From positions 1,629,001-1,693,000 of the forward strand of contig NC_069135.1 in assembly GCF_026914265.1 (NCBI RefSeq): a stretch of DNA of 64,000 nt, given 5' to 3'. Source of the DNA: Mya arenaria (lineage: Eukaryota; Mollusca; Bivalvia; Myida; Myidae). The position numbers and the translations under genes are program-made. Under the pieces are notes generated by a model. It was not told the DNA's origin and searched no databases. It saw nothing but the letters and a program-made list of their open reading frames with translations. Below, piece by piece: positions 47,386-59,659 of this stretch. Position 1 is the first letter of the stretch. Every line of letters starts with the position of its first letter.

Positions 47386-48015
47386 AATTGTATTGGCATT
47401 TATCTTCCTTTGAATTAACATCTAATAATGCCTCGTTTCCGTTTATATTCCGACATAAAATAAAGAAAAAACAAATACATGAAGCATTATGTTCGAAAAT
47501 AAGTGTGCACTCCGCTGTATTAATGGTATATCTATATCAAATAAGTCAAAGCAGACATTATGTCCATAACTGTATATGCGTAATGAGCTGAACTAGAAAT
47601 ACAGTGTCAACTTGGCTCATGTTCATAGACTATCGGTTCTGGCACAAAACCATCTGAATTATGTATATTCCAGACTTTCGTATACATAATTCAATAAATA
47701 TAGTGTATTCGTATTCACCATGGTGATGATATGGAAGAGAATAATATCGTTTATACAGATGATGTGATTATTTAGTCATGTCGCAATAAGTATGTCGACT
47801 TAAGTAGTCAATACGTGAACGAGTAGACATAATTATTGCGACTTGTCGTGTGATAACTCGCAACTAGACATTAAAGAAGTCGCCATGACTACATGATCAC
47901 AGCATTGGCAAAAACGATATACTCCTCCATACTCTTCCATACGATAATGCCAATCACCCGAATTCGTACGAGTCAAATGAAAGCGTAATTAAACGTTACA
48001 TTGTATATCCGTTGA
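47386..48015. other. Intergenic, no gene seen
   Basis: AT-rich; no coding or repeat signal recognised. First exons of receptor B could be here but I could not define any. Confidence 0.4.
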
Positions 48016-48302
48016 TACTATCGGATCCGGGGGGCTGGGGGCCCAGCGCCTCCCCCCCTCCACCCCCAAAATAATTGAAGTTTACCTTTTATATGAATAA
48101 TTAAGAACAAAGTAGTAAAAATATGCCCAAAATGCACCATTTCCAACTAGAAATTGCTAAAAATTCCTTTGGAGAGTATCCCTAAAACTCCCTTGCCAAC
48201 ACTTTAAACCAAATGAATTGGGGTTTGAGGGAGGGGCGCAAGTCAAAAGGTTACGCCCCTCAGTTACGCCCCCTCTAACTTCGGGTCCAGGGGCCGCCCC
48301 TG
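48016..48302 (-). mobile_element. MITE, copy 2 (inverted)
   Basis: The reverse complement aligns with 43789-44066: gttagagggggcgtaactga then ggggcgtaaccttttgactt matches gttagagggggcgtagctta and its continuation. Inverted ends are tactatcggatccgg and the complement of caggggcggcccctg. I see no matching target duplication, so it may be older or rearranged. Confidence 0.85.
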
Positions 48303-48704
48303 CGAACAGCCTTCTGATCAGGTTGCTTCTTTTTGATACATTGGTATTGATAGTATCACTTGATAATATTGTGCCCATTAAACGTGTCCATCGCTTTGAT
48401 ACATCACTTAAGTAACGACTTATGATACTCATAACTGTAAGTTTCTTTATACATCCAAAAACAGATGTAGGTGACCATCTTTTTTATACATCTTGAAAGT
48501 GTATAGTTTGGTAATAATGTCTAGTCAATCGGAAACTATGCAGGATGGGTTGTTTATGAGGGTAGTATTTACGTTATACGCTACATTGAGGACAAAATGT
48601 ATAATACATCCTGTTGTAGGTTAAAAAACATCGAAAACAGGAAGTCAATCAAAGGTTGTGAATAAGAAATGAATATAAAGAAACCGATCATTAATTAGTT
48701 CGCA

Positions 48705-48863
48705 TCAAGATGTTTTAAGAGTTCGAAGGTCGTGTAAAGGATATAATACTGACACAGCCTTATTCACAAGTGACCTTAATACGGCGTAAAATTTAGGATT
48801 TGTTTCCATTAATAAACGTTCAATTGGAATCCTGGGTGATGTCAATGATGCGGGTGAACGACG
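48705..48863 (-). pseudogene. Possible minus-strand coding remnant 1
   Basis: On the minus strand a long pyrimidine tract and cag end just before a frame reading RRSPASLTSPRIPIERLLME and on to a stop. The residue mix looks protein-like and the acceptor is good, but no family is recognised and no partner exon is certain. It could be an exon of an unknown gene or a transposon fragment. Confidence 0.22.
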
Positions 48864-49034
48864 CTGAATGGGGCGAGGAAGGGGAAAGTAAGTGATTGAA
48901 ATTATTAGATAAATCGACAATTTAACCCAGTATATATGAGACCTACCCTCGCGGCCTCCTTGTCTCATGTCCAGTATGGATGTGGAGTAAATTCACCTCT
49001 TTGGTATTTCATTTTGTCTAAATGCAAAAACAGT

Positions 49035-49283
49035 TCAATTTTCATTCTGTAAAATCTTTTGTCGAAATTCCTCTGCAAAGAATTTTCTATATATGCGACT
49101 GGTATGTTTAAGTGCAATGTTTACGCCTGATTTGAATGCTTCTTTGTTCTGGTTTCCGTTGACACTCGTATACATACCAGAGTTAAACACACTCCATTCA
49201 TACCATGTGATTATTTTGTCAGATAAAATACATGAGCAGTTAATATCTATTCTAACAGTCTTACAATCATAAGGAGAGGACAC
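49035..49283 (-). pseudogene. Possible minus-strand coding remnant 2
   Basis: 82-codon minus-strand frame with protein-like composition (…VRIDINCSCILSDKIITWYE… and a charged end AEEFRQKILQNEN then stop). It lies upstream of remnant 1 on the same strand. No family recognised. Confidence 0.2.
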
Positions 49284-49574
49284 AGGACTTTTATATAAGT
49301 TTCTCTAAAGTTGGTACCTGGTGATGAAAACTAATACTAAAAGTATCACAAGTCACATCATAGCATGGTGATAATACAACACAAATACAAAAACACACAG
49401 TTTGAGTAGTACAGTGGAGATCAGTAGAGAACATAATACAGAAAAACAAACGCAAGAAAGTCAATAGCACAATAATTAGACAGTCAGATTATAAATTATA
49501 AATTAGTTATACTTATGATTACAGTATGTTTAAGAATAATGCTCCAGGTACAATTTGGCCCCGTGGATATTTTG

Positions 49575-49593
49575 CCCCCCCCCCCCCCCCCCC
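49575..49593. repeat. Poly-C tract
   Basis: Nineteen C in a row upstream of the first receptor B exon seen. Confidence 0.95.
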
Positions 49594-49802
49594 ACCCCGA
49601 GTCAAATTTGACCAGAGGCAAATGTTGGTCATATAAATGGGGTATACTTCTAAGTGTTCTTTCGTGATTATTCGATTGTAGAGTGACAAAGACCAACGTA
49701 TTAATTACAGGCCAATGAACTTGACATTTATTTTTCTGGTCAACAATCGTCTTTGTTTTATCATACAATTTGCTCTCTCACGTTTATAGTTTACGTTTGC
49801 AG

Positions 49803-49872
49803 ACATAACACTGAGCGGCTTACAGGGGTTTGTGAGCACATTGGATGAGCATTCGGGTACAAGTATATGCAG
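49803..49872 (+). CDS. Receptor B exon: ectodomain part 1
   Basis: Acceptor acgtttgcag ends at 49802 and donor gtacgg starts at 49873; 70 bp, phase 1 in and phase 2 out. It encodes ITLSGLQGFVSTLDEHSGTS then IC. It was chosen because its phase fits the next exon and its sequence runs on sensibly. Confidence 0.62.
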
Positions 49873-52800
49873 GTACGGCCTTCCTTCAGCACTTCTCAAG
49901 ACATACCATGGCTAGTTTTAAGGCAAAACACACTATACTTATTGCCACCATTCCGCGTTAACATTATCAACTTCTTTTCTGCCCTCTGTTTCTATTTCGT
50001 TTTTAAACTAGTTGTGTAATAACGAGTCCTTTATGTTCATCTCAAAACAGCAGTTCGGACTTCCTGGCCCGTCACGCGCTTCTTCCGATGGTGGAGGCAA
50101 GCGTTCGGGCGTTCCTGACGACGTGTGCATCTCCAGGGGAGTCCCTTATAGTACCGGACTGGTCGCTGTGTGGAGAGAGGGACAGCTTCAACTGCACATA
50201 CGTTCATATGTGTAAGTTCACGTCGATCATCTCTATAGTGGCATATGTGTTTATTTGCGTGTTGGACCACTATTGAATATGCCTTTGGTCTCTGTGCCAT
50301 CTTATAAGCAGCGTATTTGAGTAATATCTTACTTATCTACGTTTTGGTAATATTTATGTGACTAAAGTAAATGATGTTATATATAGTATGGATTTCAAAC
50401 ATAAGCCTTGTGATGAGTGTTTATATTCACTCCATGCAACTTGAAGCCTTTTGTGTATTGACATCGTGTTTCAGATACTGACAACTGCATGCGACTGCGG
50501 GAATCCTACGATCAAGGATGCAAGGTGGCGTCTACACCACGCATTGCACCTAGTAAGCTTGTCTCTCGAAAATACAATGAAACCATCAATACAAATTAAA
50601 CAGGTTTATATATAATTTGAGACAACTACATTATTATCAAACATGCAAAGGATTTGGCCACGAGTTATACCAACATCATTTACGGCCCTGTCCCAAAACA
50701 AAGGTGTTTTTAAAGTTAGATCACAAAGTTATAATCAAAGTATATTGTTTATATATCTATTTAACAATGCAATGAGAAAATTGTAGAGAAAGATGCGATA
50801 AAAAAGAAATATTGAAAGAAGAGAGGGGTAGAGTAGAGAAGTAGGCTCCTGCTGCTGATTTTCTAGAAACGATGGGTATATTTGATGAAACATTGAACTT
50901 CTCTGAAGAAACAGACATTTTCATCGTCGGAGAAGCCGAAATGTAATTTAGCAGAGCTCATTCGGTAAAATTGTCTTGTGTTTCTACAAAGATGTATTCG
51001 TTGCTCTGTGGATAGAGTACAGCGGAAGAAGAAATGACAAAAACCCTTTGAGACCTATTTAAGTATTTATAGAAGATAATGAGCTAACCATCGTAGCACG
51101 TTTCCTGAAATTCCGTAGTCTTGAAATCTAAATTTTAGACCAAGGTACCAAACTTTGTATGTCACAAAATACAATACTAGTTGATTGTTTGTCATTTAAG
51201 GATTTACCAATTTTGTAATATATACCGACTGGCGCTGGTAAATATGGTTGTTTTGGTGCATATAATTGTACAAGCGTTTAAAAAGAATGCGTTTCATTAC
51301 TTTTTTCAACACAAATCAACGATATTGGCCTATTGCTAGACACAAAAATGCGGTCACCAATTTTAAAAAAGATGCGTAACATTAGCAAGTTTCCATATAT
51401 TGGGATATATACTTTTCTTAATAGATCTTTTAAAAATAATACGCAGAAGAAGACAAATGGATGTATGTCTCGTCTAGACCTCTTGCCTTATTCATGTCAA
51501 TGTTATTGAGGACGTCTTTAAACTTCAGTCTCAGTTATATACATGTATTCGAAAAACTAGAAATTCACTATTTGTTTCCATCGTTAAGTTGGGTAATGGT
51601 ACATTATCATTGTGTGGGAACGGACACCGGATATAGCTCAAAAAGTGATCAATCGATAAGCGTTTGGTTTTGACACATGGACAGTTTTCTATCATTTTTT
51701 GTATTTTATGGTGATATATTTAACAAAATCGACGAGTTTTGAATTACTTGATACTGTGCAATATACGACTATGATGGAAATGTGTCTCCTATTTTGTATA
51801 ATAGTCCAATTCTCGCCGAAAGTTGCATGATCGCTCACAAATGTTCATTTATGTGGTATAATTTCAAACATAAATCAACAAATTGAAAGTAAGAATAAAA
51901 ACTGAATCGAGCGATTTCATTTTAATTACATAATCTAGTAATGTGTAAAATATCAATATGATATCTTTTGTTGTTACGGAGATATTCATACCTTTTGATG
52001 CCCTGGCAGTGTACTGGGGATAGATGAAGCAAATAAATAACTGCACAGGGGATAGCTATAAAGTGGACTGAGGATAGTAACGATGTATTTAGAAAAACGA
52101 GACTGTGATAATGATTACGGCTATTTATCTATACGCGAGCTCGAGGGAAATTGTTCGATGTTGTCCATATCGAGGGATGAGAGCAAAACATGTTGTAGTT
52201 CTTTGTATCTGTATGCACTTAAAACTGTTTCATTGATACATATTAGTCAACCATGATGTGTTTGTTCACAAGCATCTATATCTAAATATTTGAAATACGC
52301 CGGTAATCTGATTTATTGAGAAACACAAAACATGTGGCCGTAAAATTTATGTGGTGTTTGCTATTCATATATATAATATTGCTTTGTAAATCAAGTAGGT
52401 ACGTCTTTGCAAACAGAAAGTCACCAGTAGGGATATTGTGATCAAATTTGGAACACGTAAAGCTTTGTTCTAAGCTTGGGTAGATGTTGGTATTACTTAG
52501 AACAGAATAATGGTCTCTGCTCGTTCATTTCAGTGAGAAAGAATGTATTGTGACCAACCCTGATATTTACGCAGCTTGCAATATACGTTCATTTAGGAGA
52601 GCACGGATCAAACTCATTGTTAACTACAGTTTGCTCAATAATTTCTTATCAAATTGTACTCTCTCTCTTTGCAGATTATTTGAAAGTTCGAAATAGACAT
52701 ATACATGTATAGTGTATATTAACAGTGTTACTATGAATTTTTGTCTCATTTTACATGTTATCACCAGGACACACATTTCTCAACTTTGAAACTATCCCCA

Positions 52801-55800
52801 GTACATAATACGGCTATCCCCAGTACAGTACTGTGAACATTTCTAAGGGCATATCTTTAACAGTTTAAAAGTTACATTGCCATTTCTTACAATAAAAATA
52901 GTTGAGCTTATTCTTGTGAAATCCTTCGATTCAGATTTTTTATTTATTCGATATATTTCCTAAAAATAACAATACTTGTCGAAATTCAGTAAGTTTTGAG
53001 GTGATCATCTCAGATTTGAAGAAACCTTTTACGAGGTCTGCTAAATCGTAAGCACTTTAAAGTATACCATAGGCCAAATTTAGCATTCAGCTATTAGTTC
53101 AAACACTTGCTTCATTTGTGGAAACGGTAGATATGCGTTAACACAGCAAGATCTTACCTCTGGTAAATTAAAACAACTGCATAATTGTCTGTTTACTTAT
53201 CACTTTTTGAGCTATATCCGGTGTCCCTTCCCACACAGTGATTATTATCGCCAATCCTCGAAAATGAAACAAACTAATGCGAAGGTATTGCATTGCCTTT
53301 ACATTGCATTGCTTCATACTGTATTTCCAATAAAAGCGCGGATTAGATGAATTAAACTCGATAAGTTAATCATCTAAGCTGCTAAAAGAGTTCTTTTGCA
53401 CGTTGCGTCATATTTGATATTTAATTTCTAACTATTTTACACTTGACCAGATTTGCACGAATATCCTGACCGCGTAGCTTTTGTTTTTAGTTTGTTAGCT
53501 GATTTTCGAAACTCATAGTTATAAAATGGCTTATTTGAATTACGAATGGTTGCATATTGAGGTGTACATTTCTCAGCGATATATATGATTTTTTAATAAA
53601 ACAAATTATCCAAATCTTAACTTTCCTCAATGATAAAAAGGGAAAACATTCTTCGTTGTCTGTATTGTTCCTTGGGTATGTTTCACACTACAGCTGATGG
53701 ACCCACGGGTATGGAGGCGCTGATGAGCGAGACTTCCGGTGTGCTGCTGCTCGTAGGCCTTGTGGTCCTGGGCGTCCTCATTGGCGCCACTGCCACCATC
53801 GCTGCCTGTCTCATATGGCCCGGCATGCACAGGTATAGAGACATAAGTGGAATTGTATAAAGCTTGGATAATTTCTCCACGGGCTATTTTGGGCTAGTAT
53901 GTACAAGTTAATAGTATTGAATTATCAATAAACATTTTATTTTCAATTTTCAAATTATTTTTAATCTCAAACACGAACCATTTTCATACACTTTGCTGCT
54001 GTTAAACGCTATTTCTGGGTGTCACCACATGAGCCTGAAGTCCAGAAATTCGTGTTAGTTGTCACCACATGAGCTTGATGCCAAGAAGCTCTTTCTGTGT
54101 GTCACCACAGGAGCCTAAAGTCCAGAAATTCGTGTTGGTTGTCAACACATGAGCTAGTCTAGAAACTATTTCTGGGTGTCACCACCTGGGCTTGAAGTCC
54201 AGAAACACTATTTGGGTGTAACCACAGGAGCCTGAAGTCCAGAAATTCGTGTTAGGTGTCACCACATGAGCTAGTCTAGAAACTCTTTCTGGGTGTCACC
54301 ACATGGGCTTGAAGTCCAGAATCTCTTTCTTGGTGTCACCACCTGGGCTTGAAGTCCAGGGGCTTGAAGTCCAGAAGCTCGATCTGGGTGTCACCACAGG
54401 AGCCAGTCTAGAAACTATTTTTGGGTGTCACCACATATGCTTAAAGTTAAGAAACTCTATATGGGTGTAACCACAGGAGCCTGATGTCCAGAAGCTCTAT
54501 CTGGGTGTCACCACATGGGTTGACGTCCAGGAGCTTGAAGTCTAGAAGGTCTTACTGGGTGTCACCACATGGGCTTGAAGTCCAGAAACTCTTTCTGGTA
54601 GTCATCACATGGGCTTGAAGTCCAGAAGCTTCTTCTGGGTGTCACCACATCGGCTTGAAGTCAAGAAACTCTTTCTAGGTGTCACAGCATGAGCTTGAAG
54701 TCCAGAAGCTCTTTCTGGGCGTCATCACATGGGCTTGAAGTAAGTTCAGGGGCTTGAAGTCCAGAAACTCTTTCGGGGTGTCACCACATGGGCTTGAAGT
54801 CCAGGAGCTTTAAGTCTAAAAGCTCTTTCTGAGTTTCACCACATGGGCTTGGAGTCCAGAAACTCTTTCTAGGTATCGCCACATGGGCTTGAAGTCCAGA
54901 AACTCTTTCTAGGTATCGCCACATGGGCTTGAAGTCCAGAAACTCTTTCTGGGTGTCACCACATGTGCTTGAAGTCCAGAAACTCTTTCTGGGTGTCACC
55001 ACATAGACTTGAAATCCAGAAACTTTCTGGTTGTCACCACATGGGCTTGCAGTCCAGAAACTCTTTCTGGGTCTCACCACATGGGCTTGAAGTCCAGAAG
55101 CTCTTTCTGGGTGTCACCACAGGAGCCTGATGTCTAGAAGCTCTATCTTGGTGTCACCAGATGGGCTTGAAGTCCAGAAACTCTTTCTGGGTGTCCCCAC
55201 ATTGGCTTGAAGTCCAGAGGCTCTATATGGGTGTCACAACAGGAGCCTGATGTCCAGAAGCTCTATCTGGGTGTCACCACATTGGCTTGAAGTCTAGAAG
55301 CTCTTTCCGGGTGTCACCACACTGGCTTGAAGTCCAGAGACTCTTTCTGTGTGTCACCACATTGGCTTGAAGTCCAGAGACTCTATCTGGGTGTTACCAC
55401 AGGAGCCAGAAGTCCAGAAACTCTTTCTGTGTGTCACGACATGAGCTTGAAGTCCAGAAGCTCTTTCTGGGTTTCACAACATGAGCTTGAAGTCCAGAAG
55501 CCGTTTCTGGGTTTCACCACAGAAGTCTTGAGTCCAGAAGGTCTTCCTGGTTGTCACCACATGGGCTTGACGTCCAGAAACTCTTTCTGGGTGTCACCAC
55601 ATGGGCTTGAAGTCCAGAAACTCTTTCTGGGTGTCACAACATGGGCTTGAAGTCTAGAAACTATTTGTGGGTGTCATAACACGGAAGTCTAGAAACTATT
55701 TCTGGGTGTCACCATATCGGCTTGAAGTAAGTTCAGTGGCTTGAAGTCTAGAAACTCTTTCGGGGTGTCACCACATGGGCTTGAAGTCAAGGGGCTTGAA

Positions 55801-58459
55801 TTCTAGAAGCTCTTTTTGGGTGTCACCACAGGAGCCTGATGTCCAGAAACTCTTTCTGGGTGTCACCACATGGGCTTGAAGTCCAGAAACTCTTTCTGGT
55901 AGTCATCACATGGGCTTGAAGTCCAGAAGCTCTTTTTGGGTGTCACCACATCGGCTTGAAGTCAAGAAACTCTTTCTAGGTGTCACAGCATGAGCTTGAA
56001 GTCCAGAATCTCTTTCTGGGTTTCATCACATGGGCTTGAAGTAAGTTCAGGGGCTTGAAGTCCAGAAACTCTTTCGGGGTGTCACCACATGGGCTTGAAG
56101 TCCAGGGGCTTTAAGTCTAAAAGCTCTTTCTGAGTTTCACCACATGGGCTTGGAGTCCAGAAACTCTTTCTAGGTATCGCCACATGGGCTTGAAGTCCAG
56201 AAACTCTTTCTGGGTGTCACCACATGGGCTTGAAGTCCAGGGGCTTTAAGTCTAAAAGCTCTTTCTGAGTTTCACCACATAGACTTGAACTCCAGAAACT
56301 CTTTCTGGGTATCGCCACATGGGCTTGAAGTCCAGAAACTCATTCTCGGTGTCACCACATGTGCTTGAAATCCAGAAACTTTCTGGGTGTCACCACATGG
56401 GCTTGCAGTCCAGAAACTCTTTCAGGGTCTCACCACATGGGCTTGAAGTCCAGAAGCTCTTTCTGGGTGTCACCACAGGAGCCTGATGTCTAGAAGCTCT
56501 ATCTTGGTGTCACCAGATGGGCTTGAAGTCCAGAAACTCTTTCTGGGTGTCCCCACATGGGCTTTAAGTCCAGAGGCTCTATATGGGTGTCACCACAGGA
56601 GCCTGATGTCCAGAAGCTCTATCTGGGTGTCACCACATTGGCTTGAAGTCTAGAAACTCTTTCTGGGTGTCACCACATGGGCTTGAAGTCTAGAAGCTCT
56701 TTCCGGGTGTCACCACACTGGCTTGAAGTCTAGAGCTTGAAGTCCAGAAACGCTTTCTGGGTGTCACCACATTGGCTTGAAGTCCAGAGACTCTATCTGG
56801 GTGTTACCACAGGAGCCAGAAGTCCAGAAACTCTTTCTGGGTGTCACGACATGAGCTTGAAGTCCAGAAGCTCTTTCTGGGTTTCACCACAGAAGTCTGG
56901 AGTCCAGAAGGTCTTCCTGGTTGTCACCACATGAGCTTGACGTCCAGAAACTCTTTCTGGGTGTCACCACATGGGCTTGAAGTCCAGAAACTCTTTCTGG
57001 GTGTCACTACATGGGCTTGAAGTCTAGAAACTATTTCTGGGTGTCATAACATGGAAGTCTAGAAACTCTTTCTGGGTGTCATCACATGGGCTTGAAGTCA
57101 AGAAACTCTTTCTAGGTGTCACAGCATGAGCTTGAAGCTCTTTCTGGGTTTCACCACAGAAGTCTGGAGTCCAGAAGCACTTTTAGGGTGTCACCACATG
57201 AGCTTGACGTCCAGAAACTCTTTCTAGGTGTCACCACATGGGTTTGAAGTCCAGAAGTTCTTTCGGGGTGTCACAACAAAGGCTTGAAGTTCAGAAGCTC
57301 TTTATGAATGTCATCACATGAGCTTGAAGTTGCCTTAACATACACACCATGCATATGCAATATATATATTTTAGTGTTATATAGAAATATATGTACAAGG
57401 TTGATTAAAAGTCTACGTTATTTTTTCTATTACTTCGAATACTGTCGTATAGATATAATGAAGTATAAAAAAGTAATAGTAATTTTAATGTATGAAACAT
57501 TTAGCATTTTTCGACATTGAAATGTTTATGCAAAGTATTTCATATATAAGGCGTGTCTCGCTCCAAAGTTTCCATTTGAACATAAATAAATTTATGTGAA
57601 ACTATTATGTGTCAAACCACAGCATAAAGTCAAGCATTATGCAGGGTTTGTCTTTCAAACTGACTGACATCCTAGGTTGATACTGAACTTTCATAGTATG
57701 CGTTGCTACATCGTCGGATATCCCCGATACACGACTGCGCTATGTATGAAGCGTAACGGAATATTGTAGGAACTTTTTGTGGTTGCCGACGACGGCTTTA
57801 CTCCAGTGATGGACATGTAAAGGTATTCGTGTATTGCAGGTGGGCAAACTCAAAACTGCGCTCGGAAAAGGATGCGCCGCGACAATCGACTGTCAATTCC
57901 TACTACGATGATATAGACCATCAAAAGGTATTCATTAAAAAACACAATGTAAATGATAGGTAATGTGCATATTTCATAAGTAAATCTTTGGCTGAGCACT
58001 GATTTTTATCGAGTGATCACACACTGTGATGATAATTAGTGTCCGATACAAAAAGTGTCATATTTCTAGAAAAAGACGAGTTGTCTTAAAAATCCAATGT
58101 TCATTAATTTGCAGGCTCGGTCAGCTATGCAGTTGCAGCCCTTACCAAAAACACCATCAGACACATTGACCGCCATAAAACATACATCAACGCCTGCACA
58201 CCACCCTCTACCCCGGCCGCACATACAAAGTGGCATCGAGCACAGACTTCCTTCTGCCGACGACCCCGTCCATCGTCATTCTAGTACGGATTCCACCTCC
58301 CTAGGATCGAGAGATCAATCACCCTATGAGGGTATGACCCGTGGAGGCCCGACCGAGGATTACCACCAGTATGCTGCCATACAACCACTGTCTCCTGGGA
58401 ATCTCGTCACGACAGAGTCTGAACACTCATATTTCGTACTGGAAAAACGACCCGGATAA
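49803..58459 (+). CDS. Receptor B: single-pass membrane protein, paralogue of receptor A (6 exons seen)
   Basis: Exons 49803-49872, 50051-50212, 50475-50552, 53693-53836, 57840-57927 and 58115-58459; all borders are GT/AG and phases agree. The ectodomain end has six cysteines (SIC, TTC, SLC, FNC, DNC, QGC). Then come a membrane helix from GVLLLVGLVVLGVLIGATAT to IWPGMHR, a basic juxtamembrane part ending NSYYDDIDHQK, and a Ser/Thr/Pro/His-rich tail with YEGM, YAAI and a final EHSYFVLEKRPG. SYYDDI fits the ITIM pattern [SIVL]-x-Y-x-x-[IVL]; YFVL and YAAI are related boxes. The TM exon leaves in phase 2 after M-H-R and the next exon leaves in phase 0, exactly as in receptor A. The start of the gene was not found. 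A signalling receptor role is inferred, and ligand and family are unknown. Confidence 0.82.
50051..50212 (+). CDS. Receptor B exon: ectodomain part 2
   Basis: The start is one of two tandem acceptors (cagcag at about 50048-50053); the phase is the same either way, differing by one codon. Donor gtaagt is just after the M codon of TYVHM. It encodes SDFLARHALLPMVEASVRAF and CASPGESLIVPDWSLCGERD with paired cysteines. GC-rich compared with the flanks. Confidence 0.72.
50475..50552 (+). CDS. Receptor B exon: ectodomain part 3
   Basis: Acceptor cgtgtttcag ends at 50474 and donor gtaagc starts at 50553; 78 bp, phase 1 both sides. It encodes YTDNCMRLRESYDQGCKVAS and ends PRIAP. Confidence 0.75.
51608..53240. 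mobile_element. Inverted-repeat transposon (1.63 kb) in a receptor B intron
   Basis: Ends cattgtgtgggaacggacac, then cggatatagctcaaaaagtg (51608 onward), and the inverted copy ending at 53240; attat is duplicated at 51603-51607 and 53241-53245. Inner inverted words gtactggggatag (52011) and ctatccccagtac (52785) add to it. No transposase is visible inside, so it is non-autonomous. Confidence 0.92.
53693..53836 (+). CDS. Receptor B exon: transmembrane helix
   Basis: Acceptor ttcacactacag ends at 53692, the donor gtatag follows cacag, phase 1 in and phase 2 out. Residues TDGPTGMEALMSETS are followed by a helix of about 25 small and aliphatic residues ending AACLIWPGMHR. End coordinate by my count, plus or minus 3 bases. 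Confidence 0.85.
53999..57325. repeat. 40-bp minisatellite in a receptor B intron (over 3.3 kb)
   Basis: About 80 units, core tctgggtgtcaccacatggg then cttgaagtccagaaactctt. Unit variants (aagtaagttcaggggcttga; gggctttaagtctaaaagct) recur in the same order about 1.3 kb apart (54733 versus 56032), showing a large internal duplication. Open frames across it on both strands are by-products of the repeat. Confidence 0.97.
57840..57927 (+). CDS. Receptor B exon: juxtamembrane segment
   Basis: Acceptor gtattgcag ends at 57839 and donor gtattc starts at 57928; 88 bp, phase 2 in, phase 0 out. It encodes WANSKLRSEKDAPRQSTVNS then YYDDIDHQK. The S-Y-Y-D-D-I box sits where receptor A has N-N-Y-A-E-I. 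Confidence 0.85.
58115..58459 (+). CDS. Receptor B terminal exon: tyrosine-motif tail
   Basis: Acceptor taatttgcag ends at 58114; phase 0; stop taa at 58457-58459. 114 residues rich in P, S, T and H, then YEGM, EDYHQYAAIQPL and EHSYFVLEKRPG. The ending aligns with DHAYFILEKQGN of receptor A. Confidence 0.9.
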   Translation, partial: ARSAMQLQPLPKTPSDTLTAIKHTSTPAHHPLPRPHIQSGIEHRLPSADDPVHRHSSTDSTSLGSRDQSPYEGMTRGGPTEDYHQYAAIQPLSPGNLVTTESEHSYFVLEKRPG

Positions 58460-58798
58460 AAACTTACTTTACAGATAGTTCTAACGTGTTCTTGCCGATT
58501 CGGCCGAACCTTTGTAGAGAAACATTTGGATATACTCGAAAGCGCAAATATGTCTTGTTATGAGAATATATGCTTTTTATCCATCTATTCTGACGAGTCG
58601 CATTTCGTAGATATATACCATATATGCCAAAAGGTTGCTTTGGTATCATATTTGGCCCGCCATTATTTTGTAAAAGATAAAACATGGTACATCATTTAGT
58701 TGCCTTTTTGGTTTCTTTGTTTGGTATCAACTATATGTAATTTGATTAGTGTGGGGAATTCATCCATTAATATTTAAATTAAACCTAACCTGTCATTG

Positions 58799-58804
58799 AA
58801 TAAA
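58799..58804 (+). terminator. Candidate polyadenylation signal AATAAA (receptor B)
   Basis: AATAAA 340 bases after the receptor B stop; the nearest consensus signal. Confidence 0.5.
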
Positions 58805-59659
58805 CTAAACCCAAATTCCACGTGTTTGATTTAGGCCACACTAAAGTGATGTTTCGTTCTAGGAATTACCGCTTCATGACAACTAACAGGTAAATATTAC
58901 TTTCATGTGGTATGTACTTCATTTAGCATACGCTTGGTGTTGTTGTTTTAGTGGACCAATGACTATAAGGGATTTTTCAAATGTTCTGATCATTAATTTT
59001 ACATAAGTCGATCTGAAGAATGCACCGAAAAATAGATTCATAGAGTGAATTTTCCGTTAGTCAATTTTTACATCTATGCTTACTTCTTAAACTTATGTTC
59101 GTAGCAAAAAGTAGCATATACTTCGTGTTTGAATTTTTCTGTGGGCTAAGGGCAATCTAAGGTTTTTTAAAGTTTATGTTCATTAATTTTACGAAGATCG
59201 ATTCTGACAAAAGCAAAAAAAAACACCAAAGAAGTTGAGAATCCAATTTTGACGATCTACAAAAAAAATAGAGCGGGCTACTTCGGCCTAAAGTTCGTCC
59301 GCTCTAATATTATTCTGCAGAAGGGTCGAACGTTCCAAGTCAAGTTCCAAGGTTGCGCCGTCTCTAACGTAAATTCCTGTTATATTTATGTGCGTGTGTA
59401 AGGAAACCGGAATACACCTAAAATATCTAGCATTCGGAATAACATCGGGTATAAATATTGCATAAAATGTTCCAATATTGCTTGGATTTCTTAGTCATTT
59501 CTTTCACACAAAAAAGAGTTAAAAACAACGCGTAGACGATACGTTTATATAGCCACGTTCGGTATTCTGTTTATATGCTATCTCCCAACAGCTTCAATAA
59601 TTTCCCTTTGTAACATGTTTGTATTGTTCCGGCGTAATGCGAGTATCATATAGATTTGC
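58805..59659. other. Intergenic, no gene seen
   Basis: AT-rich. A short inverted word agagcgg / ccgctct flanks 59269-59306 (agagcgggctacttcggcct ... gtccgctct), a small hairpin. Nothing else recognised. Confidence 0.4.

Noticed and set aside
54781..56934. Open frames of 65-107 codons on both strands
   Set aside because: By-products of the 40-bp minisatellite in the receptor B intron.
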